Of a DNA stretch of 64,000 nucleotides, positions 53,184 through 61,676 are shown piece by piece. Where the stretch lies: assembly GCF_039652435.2 (NCBI RefSeq), contig NZ_CP190246.1:3906001-3970000 (forward strand), read 5' to 3'. Origin of the DNA: Niabella insulamsoli. GTDB lineage: Bacteria; Bacteroidota; Bacteroidia; Chitinophagales; Chitinophagaceae. The position numbers and the translations under genes are program-made. Below the pieces are notes generated by a model. The model saw only the letters and a list, made by a program, of their open reading frames with translations, searched no databases and had not been told where the DNA came from. Position 1 is the first letter of the stretch; the number at the start of each line of letters is the position of its first letter.

Positions 53184-56072
53184 TTAAAACTTATAACTTA
53201 CACCCAGGCCAAATGCAGTTCCGGGAGTGTAGGTTTCAAATGGTTGCTCAGCGGCTTCGTAAGAATCAAATACTTTTTGCATTTTAGCATTGAGGATATT
53301 TGAGGCTTTGAAATCCACCGCAAAATGTTCACCAACAGTTTTAGCGAATGTGAGGTTAAGGCTATTGAATGGTTTTTGATAAACATCCGGGAACAGGCTT
53401 CCGCCTACAATCCAAAGAACAGGGCCTTTCACATTGTAAAATAGACCAGCGTCTATGCCTTTATCACCGTTATTATAGCCAATGCCCGCGTTGATAACAT
53501 AAGGAGCCTGACCAGCCATTGGCCTGTAGCGCTTCAGCTCTTCACCATCCTTTTTGTATCTTTCTCTTGCTTCGTATTCAACATCGGTCATGTCTATTCT
53601 CGACATTACATACGTAAAGTTTCCGTTGACGCTAAAGTTCCTTAAACTCTCAGCCATAAAATCAAGCGTTTTCCTAAACTCTACTTCGCCGCCAACTAAT
53701 AAACCATCACCCACATTTCGGGCCTGATATTCGGCACTTGTTTGCTGTTCATATATCCGCACCATTTCAATTGGATTGGCAAAAGTTTTTGCAAAAGCAC
53801 TCACTGAAAATATTTGTGCTGACGGCATGAATTTTTCCCAACGCAGGTCAAAGTTGTTGATGTCTGTTTCTACCAATTTACCGCTCCATGTAACTTCTCC
53901 GGTAGTAGGGTCATTATAAGGCAACATACTTCCATTAAAAAACCTGTTGGTGATCGGATCCAGAATTTGTGCGAAAGACATTTCTTTAAAAGAAGGGCGT
54001 GCGATAGTACGCGCGTAAGACATCCTTAAATTTTGGTTAGACTTGATGGCGTAGATTAAATTAACCGTTGGAAAAAAGTTTAAAGTATTCAACACTTTTT
54101 CGTTGTCCAACGTAATCGTTCCCTGGTTGTTTCTACCCGTATGCCTTTGCGTATATTGTTCGGCACGAATACCGATTACGGTTTTTAATTTGTCCGTTAC
54201 CGACATTTCATTTGAAACATAGGCCGCCATATTCATTGCGTTGGACTGATATTCGTTAGGGTTAGGCATCCTGTTACCAGAAATAAGATAAGCGCCATTG
54301 GGATTGTTGGGGTACAGGTTTGATGGGTTCATCACCTGGTTGGGATCGTAATTGATGCCGCTCCAATCCTGCGGGTTGAAAAACTGAAGATTATAAGACA
54401 ATATTTTATAATCCCTGTTTTTATAAAGATGGCTAAGACCAAACTTTAGTTTAGCCGTCAGGTCATTAAATTGATACTTTTTAGTAAGATCAATTTTAGA
54501 AGCCAGGTTGATCTCATTTAAATATCTCCAGATGCGCGAAGGGTTACCACCCGCGCCGGCAGAAAACCAGGTCCTGGTTGGGTCATAGGTAAAAGCTGTC
54601 CTTCTGATATCCGGATCGTTGGATATAGAGTAGGTTGGTGAAATGCGCCAGTCTAATTCCCAGCTTTCGTTTTTGAAGCGATGATCGCCATGCAACAGCA
54701 CATTGCTTAAAGAGCGTTGGCTATACTCAAGGTTATCTGATTTTGCGACATAGCCCGACTGCCCTACAGCTTCACCGTCATTTTGTATATCAAACTTTGC
54801 AGCTTTGCTGATGCCATTTTGCAAATGCGTTGCCATTAAGCGTATCTTGCTCAAATTGGTTTTGTAAGCAACGCCGGCCAATACACCTAACAAATTATTT
54901 CGCTCGCCCAACTGTCCCTGCTGTAGCGTAGCATATCTAAGTTCATTTTCAGAAGGGTCGATATGCTTCTGATACTCTCCATAAACAAGGTCGTCGTAAT
55001 AGGTATAAGTATTTTTATATGAAACCGAAAATACATAGCCCAGTTTAGGAGCTTTAGGCCCTTTCAGCGAAAACTGGTTTCCTGCTGAAAACGAAAAATC
55101 ATAGTCGAACAAGCTGGTAGCTCTTTCGCCAGCCAGCGTAGGATCAAACTTTCTTAAAAACTGACCTACCTGTTGCGGGCTATGGCCGCTGGTAGGTGAA
55201 GGCATTCTTGAATTTCGCGCATCGCTTGGCAAAGCCCGGGTACCATCATCAAAACCCAGAAAATCGGTAGAACCTCCTTTATACTTCAGGTAGTTTGAAT
55301 TAAAATGCATCCTGGGATTGACAGAAATACCCAGCGAAGCATTTAAAGTTTTGCGCTGCGGAAAATCTTTTATTTCAATGTTCATCGCACCGCCGGTAAA
55401 ATCTGCCGGAAGTTCTGCAATGAAGTTTTTACTAATCATCATGTTATCGATCAGGCCGGAAGGAAAGATATCCATTTGCAAGCTATTGCGATCCGGATCC
55501 AGACCGGGTATATCCATTCCGTTAAGCGTAGTTTTAGAATAACGGTCGCCCAAGCCACGTATGTAAACATATTTACCATCTTCTACCGAAACGCCAGTAA
55601 CCCTTTTTGCTGCAGCTCCGGCTGTGGCGTCGCCCGCGAGGCGTATTTTATCAGCGGAAATACCGTCCATCATAGCCGGAGACCGGCGCTTCGCCGTATG
55701 AATGGCTGCTTCAGAAGTACGCACTTGCCTTGCAGTAACCACAACAGCTTCAATTTGCTTGGCAGCAGGAGCCATGCGCAGGTTGTTGAGAATTGTAACA
55801 TCGTTAGCAATAACCTGCACATCTTCAACTACAAGGTTTTGATAAGAAACATTGGTTAGTTGTAAAGAAATTTTGCCTGTGTCTGCAGTTAAAGAAAAAC
55901 TACCATCCAAATCAGTTGTTGTTGCTATTTTTTTACCTGCAACAGAAACAGTAACACCTCTTAAAGGCTCGCCAGAATCATCGCTGATTACAATACCGCG
56001 AACGGTTCCTTTCTGAGCATGGAGGAAAAGCGAAGAAAATAGTAAGAATACTAAGGTAAGTTGCTTAAGCAT
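53184..56072 (-). CDS. TonB-dependent receptor
   Basis: 962 residues. Signal peptide (about 1-19), CarboxypepD_reg-like domain (about 22-110), plug (about 125-235, GISADKIRLAGDATAGAAAKRVTGVSVEDGKYVYIRGLGDRYSKTTLNG) and a 22-strand-type barrel ending GTAFGLGVSYKF with the terminal aromatic of outer-membrane proteins. No SusD follows; instead a beta-helix lipoprotein gene lies upstream on the same strand. Its placement 1.6 kb from phosphate uptake genes makes a phosphorus-related ligand thinkable, not shown. Confidence 0.93.
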   Translation of the reverse strand: MLKQLTLVFLLFSSLFLHAQKGTVRGIVISDDSGEPLRGVTVSVAGKKIATTTDLDGSFSLTADTGKISLQLTNVSYQNLVVEDVQVIANDVTILNNLRMAPAAKQIEAVVVTARQVRTSEAAIHTAKRRSPAMMDGISADKIRLAGDATAGAAAKRVTGVSVEDGKYVYIRGLGDRYSKTTLNGMDIPGLDPDRNSLQMDIFPSGLIDNMMISKNFIAELPADFTGGAMNIEIKDFPQRKTLNASLGISVNPRMHFNSNYLKYKGGSTDFLGFDDGTRALPSDARNSRMPSPTSGHSPQQVGQFLRKFDPTLAGERATSLFDYDFSFSAGNQFSLKGPKAPKLGYVFSVSYKNTYTYYDDLVYGEYQKHIDPSENELRYATLQQGQLGERNNLLGVLAGVAYKTNLSKIRLMATHLQNGISKAAKFDIQNDGEAVGQSGYVAKSDNLEYSQRSLSNVLLHGDHRFKNESWELDWRISPTYSISNDPDIRRTAFTYDPTRTWFSAGAGGNPSRIWRYLNEINLASKIDLTKKYQFNDLTAKLKFGLSHLYKNRDYKILSYNLQFFNPQDWSGINYDPNQVMNPSNLYPNNPNGAYLISGNRMPNPNEYQSNAMNMAAYVSNEMSVTDKLKTVIGIRAEQYTQRHTGRNNQGTITLDNEKVLNTLNFFPTVNLIYAIKSNQNLRMSYARTIARPSFKEMSFAQILDPITNRFFNGSMLPYNDPTTGEVTWSGKLVETDINNFDLRWEKFMPSAQIFSVSAFAKTFANPIEMVRIYEQQTSAEYQARNVGDGLLVGGEVEFRKTLDFMAESLRNFSVNGNFTYVMSRIDMTDVEYEARERYKKDGEELKRYRPMAGQAPYVINAGIGYNNGDKGIDAGLFYNVKGPVLWIVGGSLFPDVYQKPFNSLNLTFAKTVGEHFAVDFKASNILNAKMQKVFDSYEAAEQPFETYTPGTAFGLGVSYKF

Positions 56073-56092
56073 TTATTTCGAAAATTTAAAGT

Positions 56093-56127
56093 AAAAAGAG
56101 ACCCGCATGTACTTTCATGCGAGCCTC
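56093..56127 (-). terminator. Terminator or attenuator between the surface lipoprotein and the receptor gene
   Basis: On the minus strand a 12-pair stem (two G-U) with a 6-base loop is followed by UUUUU. It lies after the lipoprotein stop and 21 bases before the receptor ATG, so it probably reduces read-through into the receptor gene. Confidence 0.75.
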
Positions 56128-56176
56128 TTATCTATGATATAAAAAGTACCTTTTTGAACTGGTTCGGGGTCGCGTA

Positions 56177-57361
56177 TTAGTTTAAAGCACCGGCTTTAGC
56201 AGCCCAGGTCCAGTTTAAAGATGCAGCATTGAATGTATTGGCCGTACCTTTAACGATACCTGTTACGCTTACCAAAGCGCCCGCATTGTTTTTAATATAA
56301 TCTGTAATAACACCAGAAGGGATATCAAGATTTATTCCTGAATAAGTTACTACTCCAGCAGGGGCGTTGTGCCTTACCACCTGGCCAGCGCCAATATTGG
56401 TAATAAAAATGTTTTGCAGGTTTACATAAGTGTTCGCATCTGTGTTGATCAAATCAGCCGAACCTTCAGCATCTACATAACCATTTTTAATAGTGTGAGG
56501 ATTGGTATTAACAGCACCTTCAGGACCATCCAATTCGAAGCAGTGGCCACCCACCGTTAATACTGCAAAATTATCTACAGTACCAGTCCAGGCCTGATCC
56601 GTATCTAAGCCATCGTCGCCAGCGTCCCAAATCACAACATTTTTCACGTTTACGGTACCACCAAACCACTCAATGCCATCATCCTGATTGCCTACCACTT
56701 CAATATTTTCAATTACGGTACCGCTACCTACTCCACCCAGGGTCAATCCGTTAATTTCGTTACCTGCGCCGATTTCAGTACCACCATGGCGGATAGAGAT
56801 ATATTTTAATACCCCAGAATTATCAGCAGCATTTGTACCACCATATAAACCATTCTGATCTGAAGTAGGAATACCTTCAATTTGAACCGCCTGTGCAGAA
56901 GCAGAAATAGGAGCGTTTCCTAATACAATTAAACCACCCCAAAGACCATTTGTTGTTGAAGCCAAATTGGGGCTTGCAAAGTTGCCGGCAGCTACGTCAG
57001 CGGGAGTAATTTCATCAGCAACAGAAGTAAAAATAATAGGCGCAGAAGCAGTACCCTCCGCCATTAATTTAGCGCCTCTTGCAATTAACAAAGCGGTAGA
57101 GCTTGCGCCGGCACCAGCTTGTCCTTTAATAATCGTACCCGGCTGTATAGTAAGCGTAGCGCCACTTAATACCGTAATACGGCCAGCCAACTCATATACT
57201 TTATCTTTTGTCCACGTTGTGTTTGCAGAAATGTTAGCAGTTACTACCGTATTGCCCGTTTCGTCTGGAGGACCTACAGGATCATCATCTTTATCACAAG
57301 CAGTTAACCATACCGATAAGGGCAACACAAAAGCGGCAATGATCAATTTTGAAGTTTTCAT
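56177..57361 (-). CDS. Probable surface-exposed beta-helix lipoprotein
   Basis: 394 residues. The lipobox VWLTAC gives lipidated Cys22, followed at once by DKDDDP, the acidic signal that directs Bacteroidota lipoproteins to the outer face. The body has right-handed beta-helix features: TVLSGATLTIQPGTIIKGQ, GTVIENIEVVGNQDDGIEWFGGTVNVKNVVIWDAGDDGLDTDQ. Proteins of this type are sometimes mislabelled as multidrug transporters. It is upstream of, and possibly partly co-transcribed with, the TonB receptor. ATG 57361 is chosen over an open extension. Confidence 0.85.
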   Translation of the reverse strand: MKTSKLIIAAFVLPLSVWLTACDKDDDPVGPPDETGNTVVTANISANTTWTKDKVYELAGRITVLSGATLTIQPGTIIKGQAGAGASSTALLIARGAKLMAEGTASAPIIFTSVADEITPADVAAGNFASPNLASTTNGLWGGLIVLGNAPISASAQAVQIEGIPTSDQNGLYGGTNAADNSGVLKYISIRHGGTEIGAGNEINGLTLGGVGSGTVIENIEVVGNQDDGIEWFGGTVNVKNVVIWDAGDDGLDTDQAWTGTVDNFAVLTVGGHCFELDGPEGAVNTNPHTIKNGYVDAEGSADLINTDANTYVNLQNIFITNIGAGQVVRHNAPAGVVTYSGINLDIPSGVITDYIKNNAGALVSVTGIVKGTANTFNAASLNWTWAAKAGALN

Positions 57362-57689
57362 TTTTTTGATTTTTTGTTTTAAAAATTTTAAGTTGTCAAT
57401 CTTGCTTTTCAAAGAAAGACCGTAATAATTGGCTGCTTAAATCTGCTGCAAAGGTGGGCCGGCTATGTTACCGGATTATTACTCGTATGTTATGAAATTG
57501 TAAGGCAAATGTTACCCCAATATTAATTATCGCTACTTTTGTTGATAACAGTGGGGTTGGCGGGAAAGATCCGTGTGAAAGGAGATTTTTTAATATGATT
57601 TCAATATTAAGGAATTATTAAATCCTGCTATTTTCGACAATACAAGCTTCTAACAAAATACTTTTGCCACCACTTAAAACAAATTCGTC
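57362..57689. other. Divergent intergenic region between lipoprotein and DUF47 genes
   Basis: 328 bases, AT-rich, without a gene. It carries a perfect -7 box for DUF47 (57659-57666) and a 7-of-8 match CAAATGTT (minus-strand AACATTTG) at 57506-57513 that could serve the lipoprotein. Two 11-base near-copies (TTTYAATAT) begin at 57588 and 57599. No clear operator was identified. Confidence 0.5.
57659..57666 (+). promoter_or_regulatory. -7 box before DUF47-pit
   Basis: TACTTTTG, a perfect TAnnTTTG, 23 bases before the ATG at 57690; no TTG at the -33 distance. Confidence 0.5.
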
Positions 57690-58337
57690 ATGGGTCTTAA
57701 CTCAATACTTAAAATTTTTACGCCTGCGAATACCGTATTTTTCGAACTCTTTGAAAAGATTTCGGACAATGTTGCCAAATCGGGCGATTTGTTGAAGCAG
57801 CTGGTTTTTGAACCGGACTACGATAAAAGAAGCGCGATTGTTCAGGAACTGACGGATGTAGAACACGCAAGCGACGAACTGACCCATAATGTATTCACTG
57901 AGTTGAGCCGAAACTTTATTACACCATTTGACCGCGAAGATATCCACTACCTGGCAGCAGCCTTAGACGATATTGTGGATTATACTTACTCAGCCGGAAA
58001 GAAAATTAACTTTTACAAAATCAATCCCAACGAAACCGGTTTTCAAAAAATGGCAGAGTTGATCGAACAGGGCGGGCAACATGTGCAAACGGCGGTTTCT
58101 GAACTCCGGGATATGAAAAAGATCAGAAATATTACCGAAGCCCTGGTAAAAATAAACAGCATCGAGAACCAGGCCGACGATGTTTTTGATATGAGCATAG
58201 AAAAGCTGTTCAATAGCGACATCGACGCCAAAGAATTAATCAAAAGAAGAGATATTTACCAGGTGATGGAACTGGTTACCGACAAATGTGAGGATGCAGG
58301 CAATGTAATTGAATCCATTATTATTAAGTACGCCTAA
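57690..58337 (+). CDS. DUF47 family PhoU-like phosphate transport regulator
   Basis: 215 residues, all helical, of the DUF47/PhoU-like type: FFELFEKISDNVAKSGDLLKQLV, then VEHASDELTHNVFTELSRNFITPFDREDI and a repeat in the C-terminal half (IENQADDVFD...YQVMELVTDKCEDAGNVIESI) with conserved metal-binding acidic residues. DUF47 genes usually precede pit genes and modulate the transporter. Same here, 85 bases upstream of pit. Confidence 0.95.
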   Translation: MGLNSILKIFTPANTVFFELFEKISDNVAKSGDLLKQLVFEPDYDKRSAIVQELTDVEHASDELTHNVFTELSRNFITPFDREDIHYLAAALDDIVDYTYSAGKKINFYKINPNETGFQKMAELIEQGGQHVQTAVSELRDMKKIRNITEALVKINSIENQADDVFDMSIEKLFNSDIDAKELIKRRDIYQVMELVTDKCEDAGNVIESIIIKYA

Positions 58338-58343
58338 TAGCAT

Positions 58344-58425
58344 ATGGATCATGGTTCATAGAAGACCAGACACGGTTAGCATGAGCCATTAACTATGAAC
58401 CATGAACTATTAACTATCAACTATG
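58344..58425. repeat. Period-7 repeat with inverted copy filling the DUF47-pit gap
   Basis: From 58386 six units of consensus CYATNAA run in exact 7-base register, the last one giving the pit start codon (58423-58425). Near 58344-58361 lies an inverted two-unit copy; CATGGTTCATAG (58350-58361) and CTATGAACCATG (58393-58404) form a perfect 12-bp inverted repeat. Confidence 0.85.
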
Positions 58426-59628
58426 TTTACCTACCTCGTTATTATTATATCATTAGCCCTCATCTTCGACTATATTAACGGATTCCACGATGCGGCCAAC
58501 TCAATAGCCACGGTTGTTTCAACTAAAGTGCTCACGCCCTTTCAGGCCGTTTTGTGGGCTGCGCTGTTCAACTTTGTTGCTTACTTCATTTTTAAAGATC
58601 ACGGCGTTGCGAACACCATCGCAAAAACTGTGAAAGAGCAGTATATCGACCTGAATGTAATTTTCTCCGGCCTTATCGCGGCCATCACCTGGAACCTTTT
58701 TACCTGGTGGCGCGGGATTCCTTCGTCTTCATCTCACACGCTAATTGGCGGCTTTGCCGGCGCGGCTATCGCTCATTCTCAGACCTTGGCTTCCATCAAC
58801 TCAACCGTGGTAATCAAGGTAGCGTCGTTTATTTTTCTGGCGCCGCTTGTCGGCCTCATCATGGCTTTCCTGCTTTCGCTTTGGTTTTTACATTCGTTCA
58901 AGAAAGGCTGGGGCATGCGTCTCTTCTCAATAGCTATTATTCTGGGCATTATCACCTTCTGGTATTTCGCTTTAGAAACCGACACTACCGTTATTAAATC
59001 TCACTACGAATCGTATGCGGCCAAAGTGATTTTCTATTCAAAAAACTTTAAGTTCTTACTATTTGGCCTGATTGTCATTATCATGGCCATCTTCTCCCTT
59101 TTCCTCAGCTCGCTCAATGCGCATAGGGCCACGGTTTGGTTCAAACGCCTTCAGCTTCTGTCTTCTGCGATTTTTAGTATTGGCCATGGAGGAAATGATG
59201 CCCAGAAAGTGATGGGCATCATCATGGCTGCGTTGGTGGCCTACGATCCGGTTTCTTACAGCCTCGATCACATGGTATTCTGGATTCCACTGGCCTGCTA
59301 TGGCGCTATTGCGCTTGGAACGATGAGCGGCGGATGGAAGATTGTAAAAACCATGGGCACAAAAATCACCAAGGTTACGCCTTTTGAAGGTGTGGCAGCG
59401 GAAACAGCAGGAGCGTTGACCCTATTTATTACCGAAGAATTAAAAATACCGGTAAGTACAACCCATACGATCACGGGTGCGATTATGGGGGTGGGCGCCA
59501 CCAAAAGGCTTTCCGCCGTTCGCTGGGGCGTTACGATTAACCTGCTTTGGGCCTGGATCCTCACCATTCCCATCAGCGCTATTCTGGCGGGTGTCGTTTA
59601 CTTTATTGTAAGGCTGGTAGCCAGTTAA
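58423..59628 (+). CDS. pit: Inorganic phosphate transporter, Pit family
   Basis: 401 residues, about ten to twelve membrane helices. The duplicated Pit signature is clear: DYINGFHDAANSIATVVSTKVL near the N-terminus and FSIGHGGNDAQKVMGIIMAAL in the second half, with the paired IPSSSSHTLIGG and IPVSTTHTITGA. Pit carriers import phosphate as a metal-phosphate complex with protons (or sodium). The ATG derives from a repeat unit, and no Shine-Dalgarno is visible. Confidence 0.95.
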   Translation: MFTYLVIIISLALIFDYINGFHDAANSIATVVSTKVLTPFQAVLWAALFNFVAYFIFKDHGVANTIAKTVKEQYIDLNVIFSGLIAAITWNLFTWWRGIPSSSSHTLIGGFAGAAIAHSQTLASINSTVVIKVASFIFLAPLVGLIMAFLLSLWFLHSFKKGWGMRLFSIAIILGIITFWYFALETDTTVIKSHYESYAAKVIFYSKNFKFLLFGLIVIIMAIFSLFLSSLNAHRATVWFKRLQLLSSAIFSIGHGGNDAQKVMGIIMAALVAYDPVSYSLDHMVFWIPLACYGAIALGTMSGGWKIVKTMGTKITKVTPFEGVAAETAGALTLFITEELKIPVSTTHTITGAIMGVGATKRLSAVRWGVTINLLWAWILTIPISAILAGVVYFIVRLVAS

Positions 59629-59681
59629 ACCTTCCGTGGATTATTTCAGATAAAAAAACGCACTTTTGCGCCGGCATCAGG

Positions 59682-59698
59682 CAGCAGCGCTGTTTTTT
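59682..59698 (+). terminator. Weak terminator after pit
   Basis: CAGC-AGC-GCTG, a four-pair stem followed by T6. Short, so uncertain; the surrounding 180 bases before galE contain no other signal. Confidence 0.3.
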
Positions 59699-59808
59699 AT
59701 GCTCCTGTTATTAGGATTGCTTAACTTGCGCCTGCAGCAGATCGCACAATGGCAGCATCAACCTGCGGGGCGCTGCCGCGATTTATTATCAGAAAACTTA
59801 AATCATCT

Positions 59809-60846
59809 ATGGCAAAAATTTTAGTTACCGGCGGATGCGGATATATTGGCTCCCACACCGTTGTTGATCTTATTCAGAATGGATATGATGTTATTTCTAT
59901 CGACAATAACAGTCGCTCGAACCCCGAAGTGCTGGCAGGTGTCGAAAAGATCACCGGCAAAGCGGTAAAAAATTACAAAGTAGATCTTTGCAATTTTGAC
60001 GACACTTACGCTGTGTTTCAGGAGAACACGGATATCGAGGGCATTATTCATTTTGCAGCTTATAAAGCAGTTGGAGAGTCGGTAAATGAGCCATTAATGT
60101 ATTATGAAAATAATTTAAATTCACTCATCAACATTCTGAAATGCGTACGGGACTTCAAAATCCCATATTTCGTATTCTCGTCTTCTTGTACGGTTTACGG
60201 CAATCCCGATGCCATTCCGGTGACCGAGCAGACCCCACAAAAGCCAGCCGAAAGCCCTTATGGCGCGACTAAACAAATGGGAGAGCAGATTTTGGTGGAT
60301 TTTGCCAAAGTTGCAGCAGCAACCAGCGTCATTTCTCTACGGTATTTTAATCCCGTAGGTGCACATCCTTCGATCGAAATTGGAGAATTACCTATTGGCC
60401 GGCCTCAAAATTTATTTCCCGCCATCACTCAAACCGCTATCGGCAAGCTGCCAAAGATGACGGTGCACGGAGCAGACTATGATACACGAGATGGCAGCTG
60501 CCTGCGCGACTTCATTCACGTAAGCGATATTGCACATGCGCACACCCTGGCCATCCAATTCTTACAAAGCGCTAAAAACAGCTCGAACTACGAAATATTT
60601 AATCTGGGCACAGGCAATGGCGTAACGGTTTTAGAAGCGATTAATGCCTTCGAACGCGTAAGCGGCGAAAAGCTTAATTATGAAATCGGCCCACGCAGAC
60701 CGGGTGATGTAATCGCCATATATGCCAATAATGATTATGCCGTAAAAAGCCTCGGCTGGGATATTCAATACGGCATAGACGAAATGATGAGCACTGCCTG
60801 GGAATGGGAAAAAGCCCTGAAAACAAAGGCCGAACCAGCTCATTAA
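59809..60846 (+). CDS. galE: UDP-glucose 4-epimerase GalE
   Basis: 345 residues, extended short-chain dehydrogenase. NAD-binding GGCGYIGSH at residues 8-16, then IIHFAAYKAVGESV and the catalytic YxxxK in SPYGATKQMGEQ; the C-terminal sugar-binding part has EIGPRRPGDVIAIYAN. It interconverts UDP-glucose and UDP-galactose for polysaccharides. The ATG at 59809 is preferred to an upstream in-frame ATG at 59749. A terminator follows. Confidence 0.95.
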   Translation: MAKILVTGGCGYIGSHTVVDLIQNGYDVISIDNNSRSNPEVLAGVEKITGKAVKNYKVDLCNFDDTYAVFQENTDIEGIIHFAAYKAVGESVNEPLMYYENNLNSLINILKCVRDFKIPYFVFSSSCTVYGNPDAIPVTEQTPQKPAESPYGATKQMGEQILVDFAKVAAATSVISLRYFNPVGAHPSIEIGELPIGRPQNLFPAITQTAIGKLPKMTVHGADYDTRDGSCLRDFIHVSDIAHAHTLAIQFLQSAKNSSNYEIFNLGTGNGVTVLEAINAFERVSGEKLNYEIGPRRPGDVIAIYANNDYAVKSLGWDIQYGIDEMMSTAWEWEKALKTKAEPAH

Positions 60847-60870
60847 TATCGATTACAAACAGAATCATTA

Positions 60871-60897
60871 AGCCCCGCACGATTTGCGGGCTTTTTT
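60871..60897 (+). terminator. Terminator of galE
   Basis: An eight-pair stem (AGCCCCGCA with TGCGGGCT, one bulged C), a 5-base loop and T5-6. It lies 25 bases past the galE stop. Confidence 0.85.
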
Positions 60898-60978
60898 GTT
60901 ATAATTTAGAGCGGTCTGAAAACCGGCCTTTTAAGCATGCTTATTATTTGACGACCGATTTTCACAAAATAAAAAGGA

Positions 60979-61656
60979 ATGAAAATATTGCTGATCGAAG
61001 ATGAGCCGAGTGTGGCCAATATCATTAACAAAGGATTAAACGAAAATGGTTACCATATTTCCATAGCGCCCGACGGCACTACGGGCCTCGACCTGGCGCT
61101 TACGAGCGATTATGATATTATTATCCTCGACATTATGTTGCCAGGTATTAATGGGATGCAACTTTGCAAAACCATCCGTGAACATAAAATTGATACACCC
61201 ATTTTATTTCTGACCGCGTTGGGCACCACCGAAAATATTGTCGCCGGGCTTAATGCAGGAGCTGATGACTACCTGGTGAAACCCTTCAAGTTTATTGAAC
61301 TGGAAGCCAGGATAAGATCGCTGAGCAGAAGAAGAGGCCTGGTAGCAGAATTGGAAGACACATTTGAAACGGGCGACCTTGTGTTGAACCGCTCCTCCAA
61401 GATTGTTACGCTGAAAGGCCAGCCCGTAAACCTTACGGCTACAGAATTCCGGTTGCTTGATTTTCTTATAAAGAATAAAAACAAAGTGGTGTCGCGCATT
61501 GAAATTCTCGAACATGTTTGGGGCATCAATTTTAATATGGGCACCAACGTCGTGGATGTTTACATTAATTATCTCAGAAAAAAAATTGATACCGATGCAG
61601 AACAAAAGCTGATTCAAACAGTGATCGGCATGGGATATATGTTTAAGGTTTCTTAA
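60979..61656 (+). CDS. OmpR/PhoB-family response regulator
   Basis: 225 residues. Receiver with Glu7/Asp8, phosphoacceptor Asp51 in IIILDIMLPG and Lys in DDYLVKPFKF; winged-helix domain (about 125-225) with LTATEFRLLDFLIKNKNKVVSRIEILEHVWG and VDVYINYLRKKID. It is 20 bases upstream of its kinase, so the pair forms an operon. I predict its binding site is the 11-bp array at 63077-63153. Confidence 0.95.
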   Translation: MKILLIEDEPSVANIINKGLNENGYHISIAPDGTTGLDLALTSDYDIIILDIMLPGINGMQLCKTIREHKIDTPILFLTALGTTENIVAGLNAGADDYLVKPFKFIELEARIRSLSRRRGLVAELEDTFETGDLVLNRSSKIVTLKGQPVNLTATEFRLLDFLIKNKNKVVSRIEILEHVWGINFNMGTNVVDVYINYLRKKIDTDAEQKLIQTVIGMGYMFKVS

Positions 61657-61676
61657 AAAGACAAGCCGTTCTAAAA

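Noticed and set aside
57588..57609. Two 11-base near-copies (TTTYAATAT) that resemble the array at 63077.
   Set aside because: Only two units, AT-rich, and the third falls out of register; cannot be told from chance.
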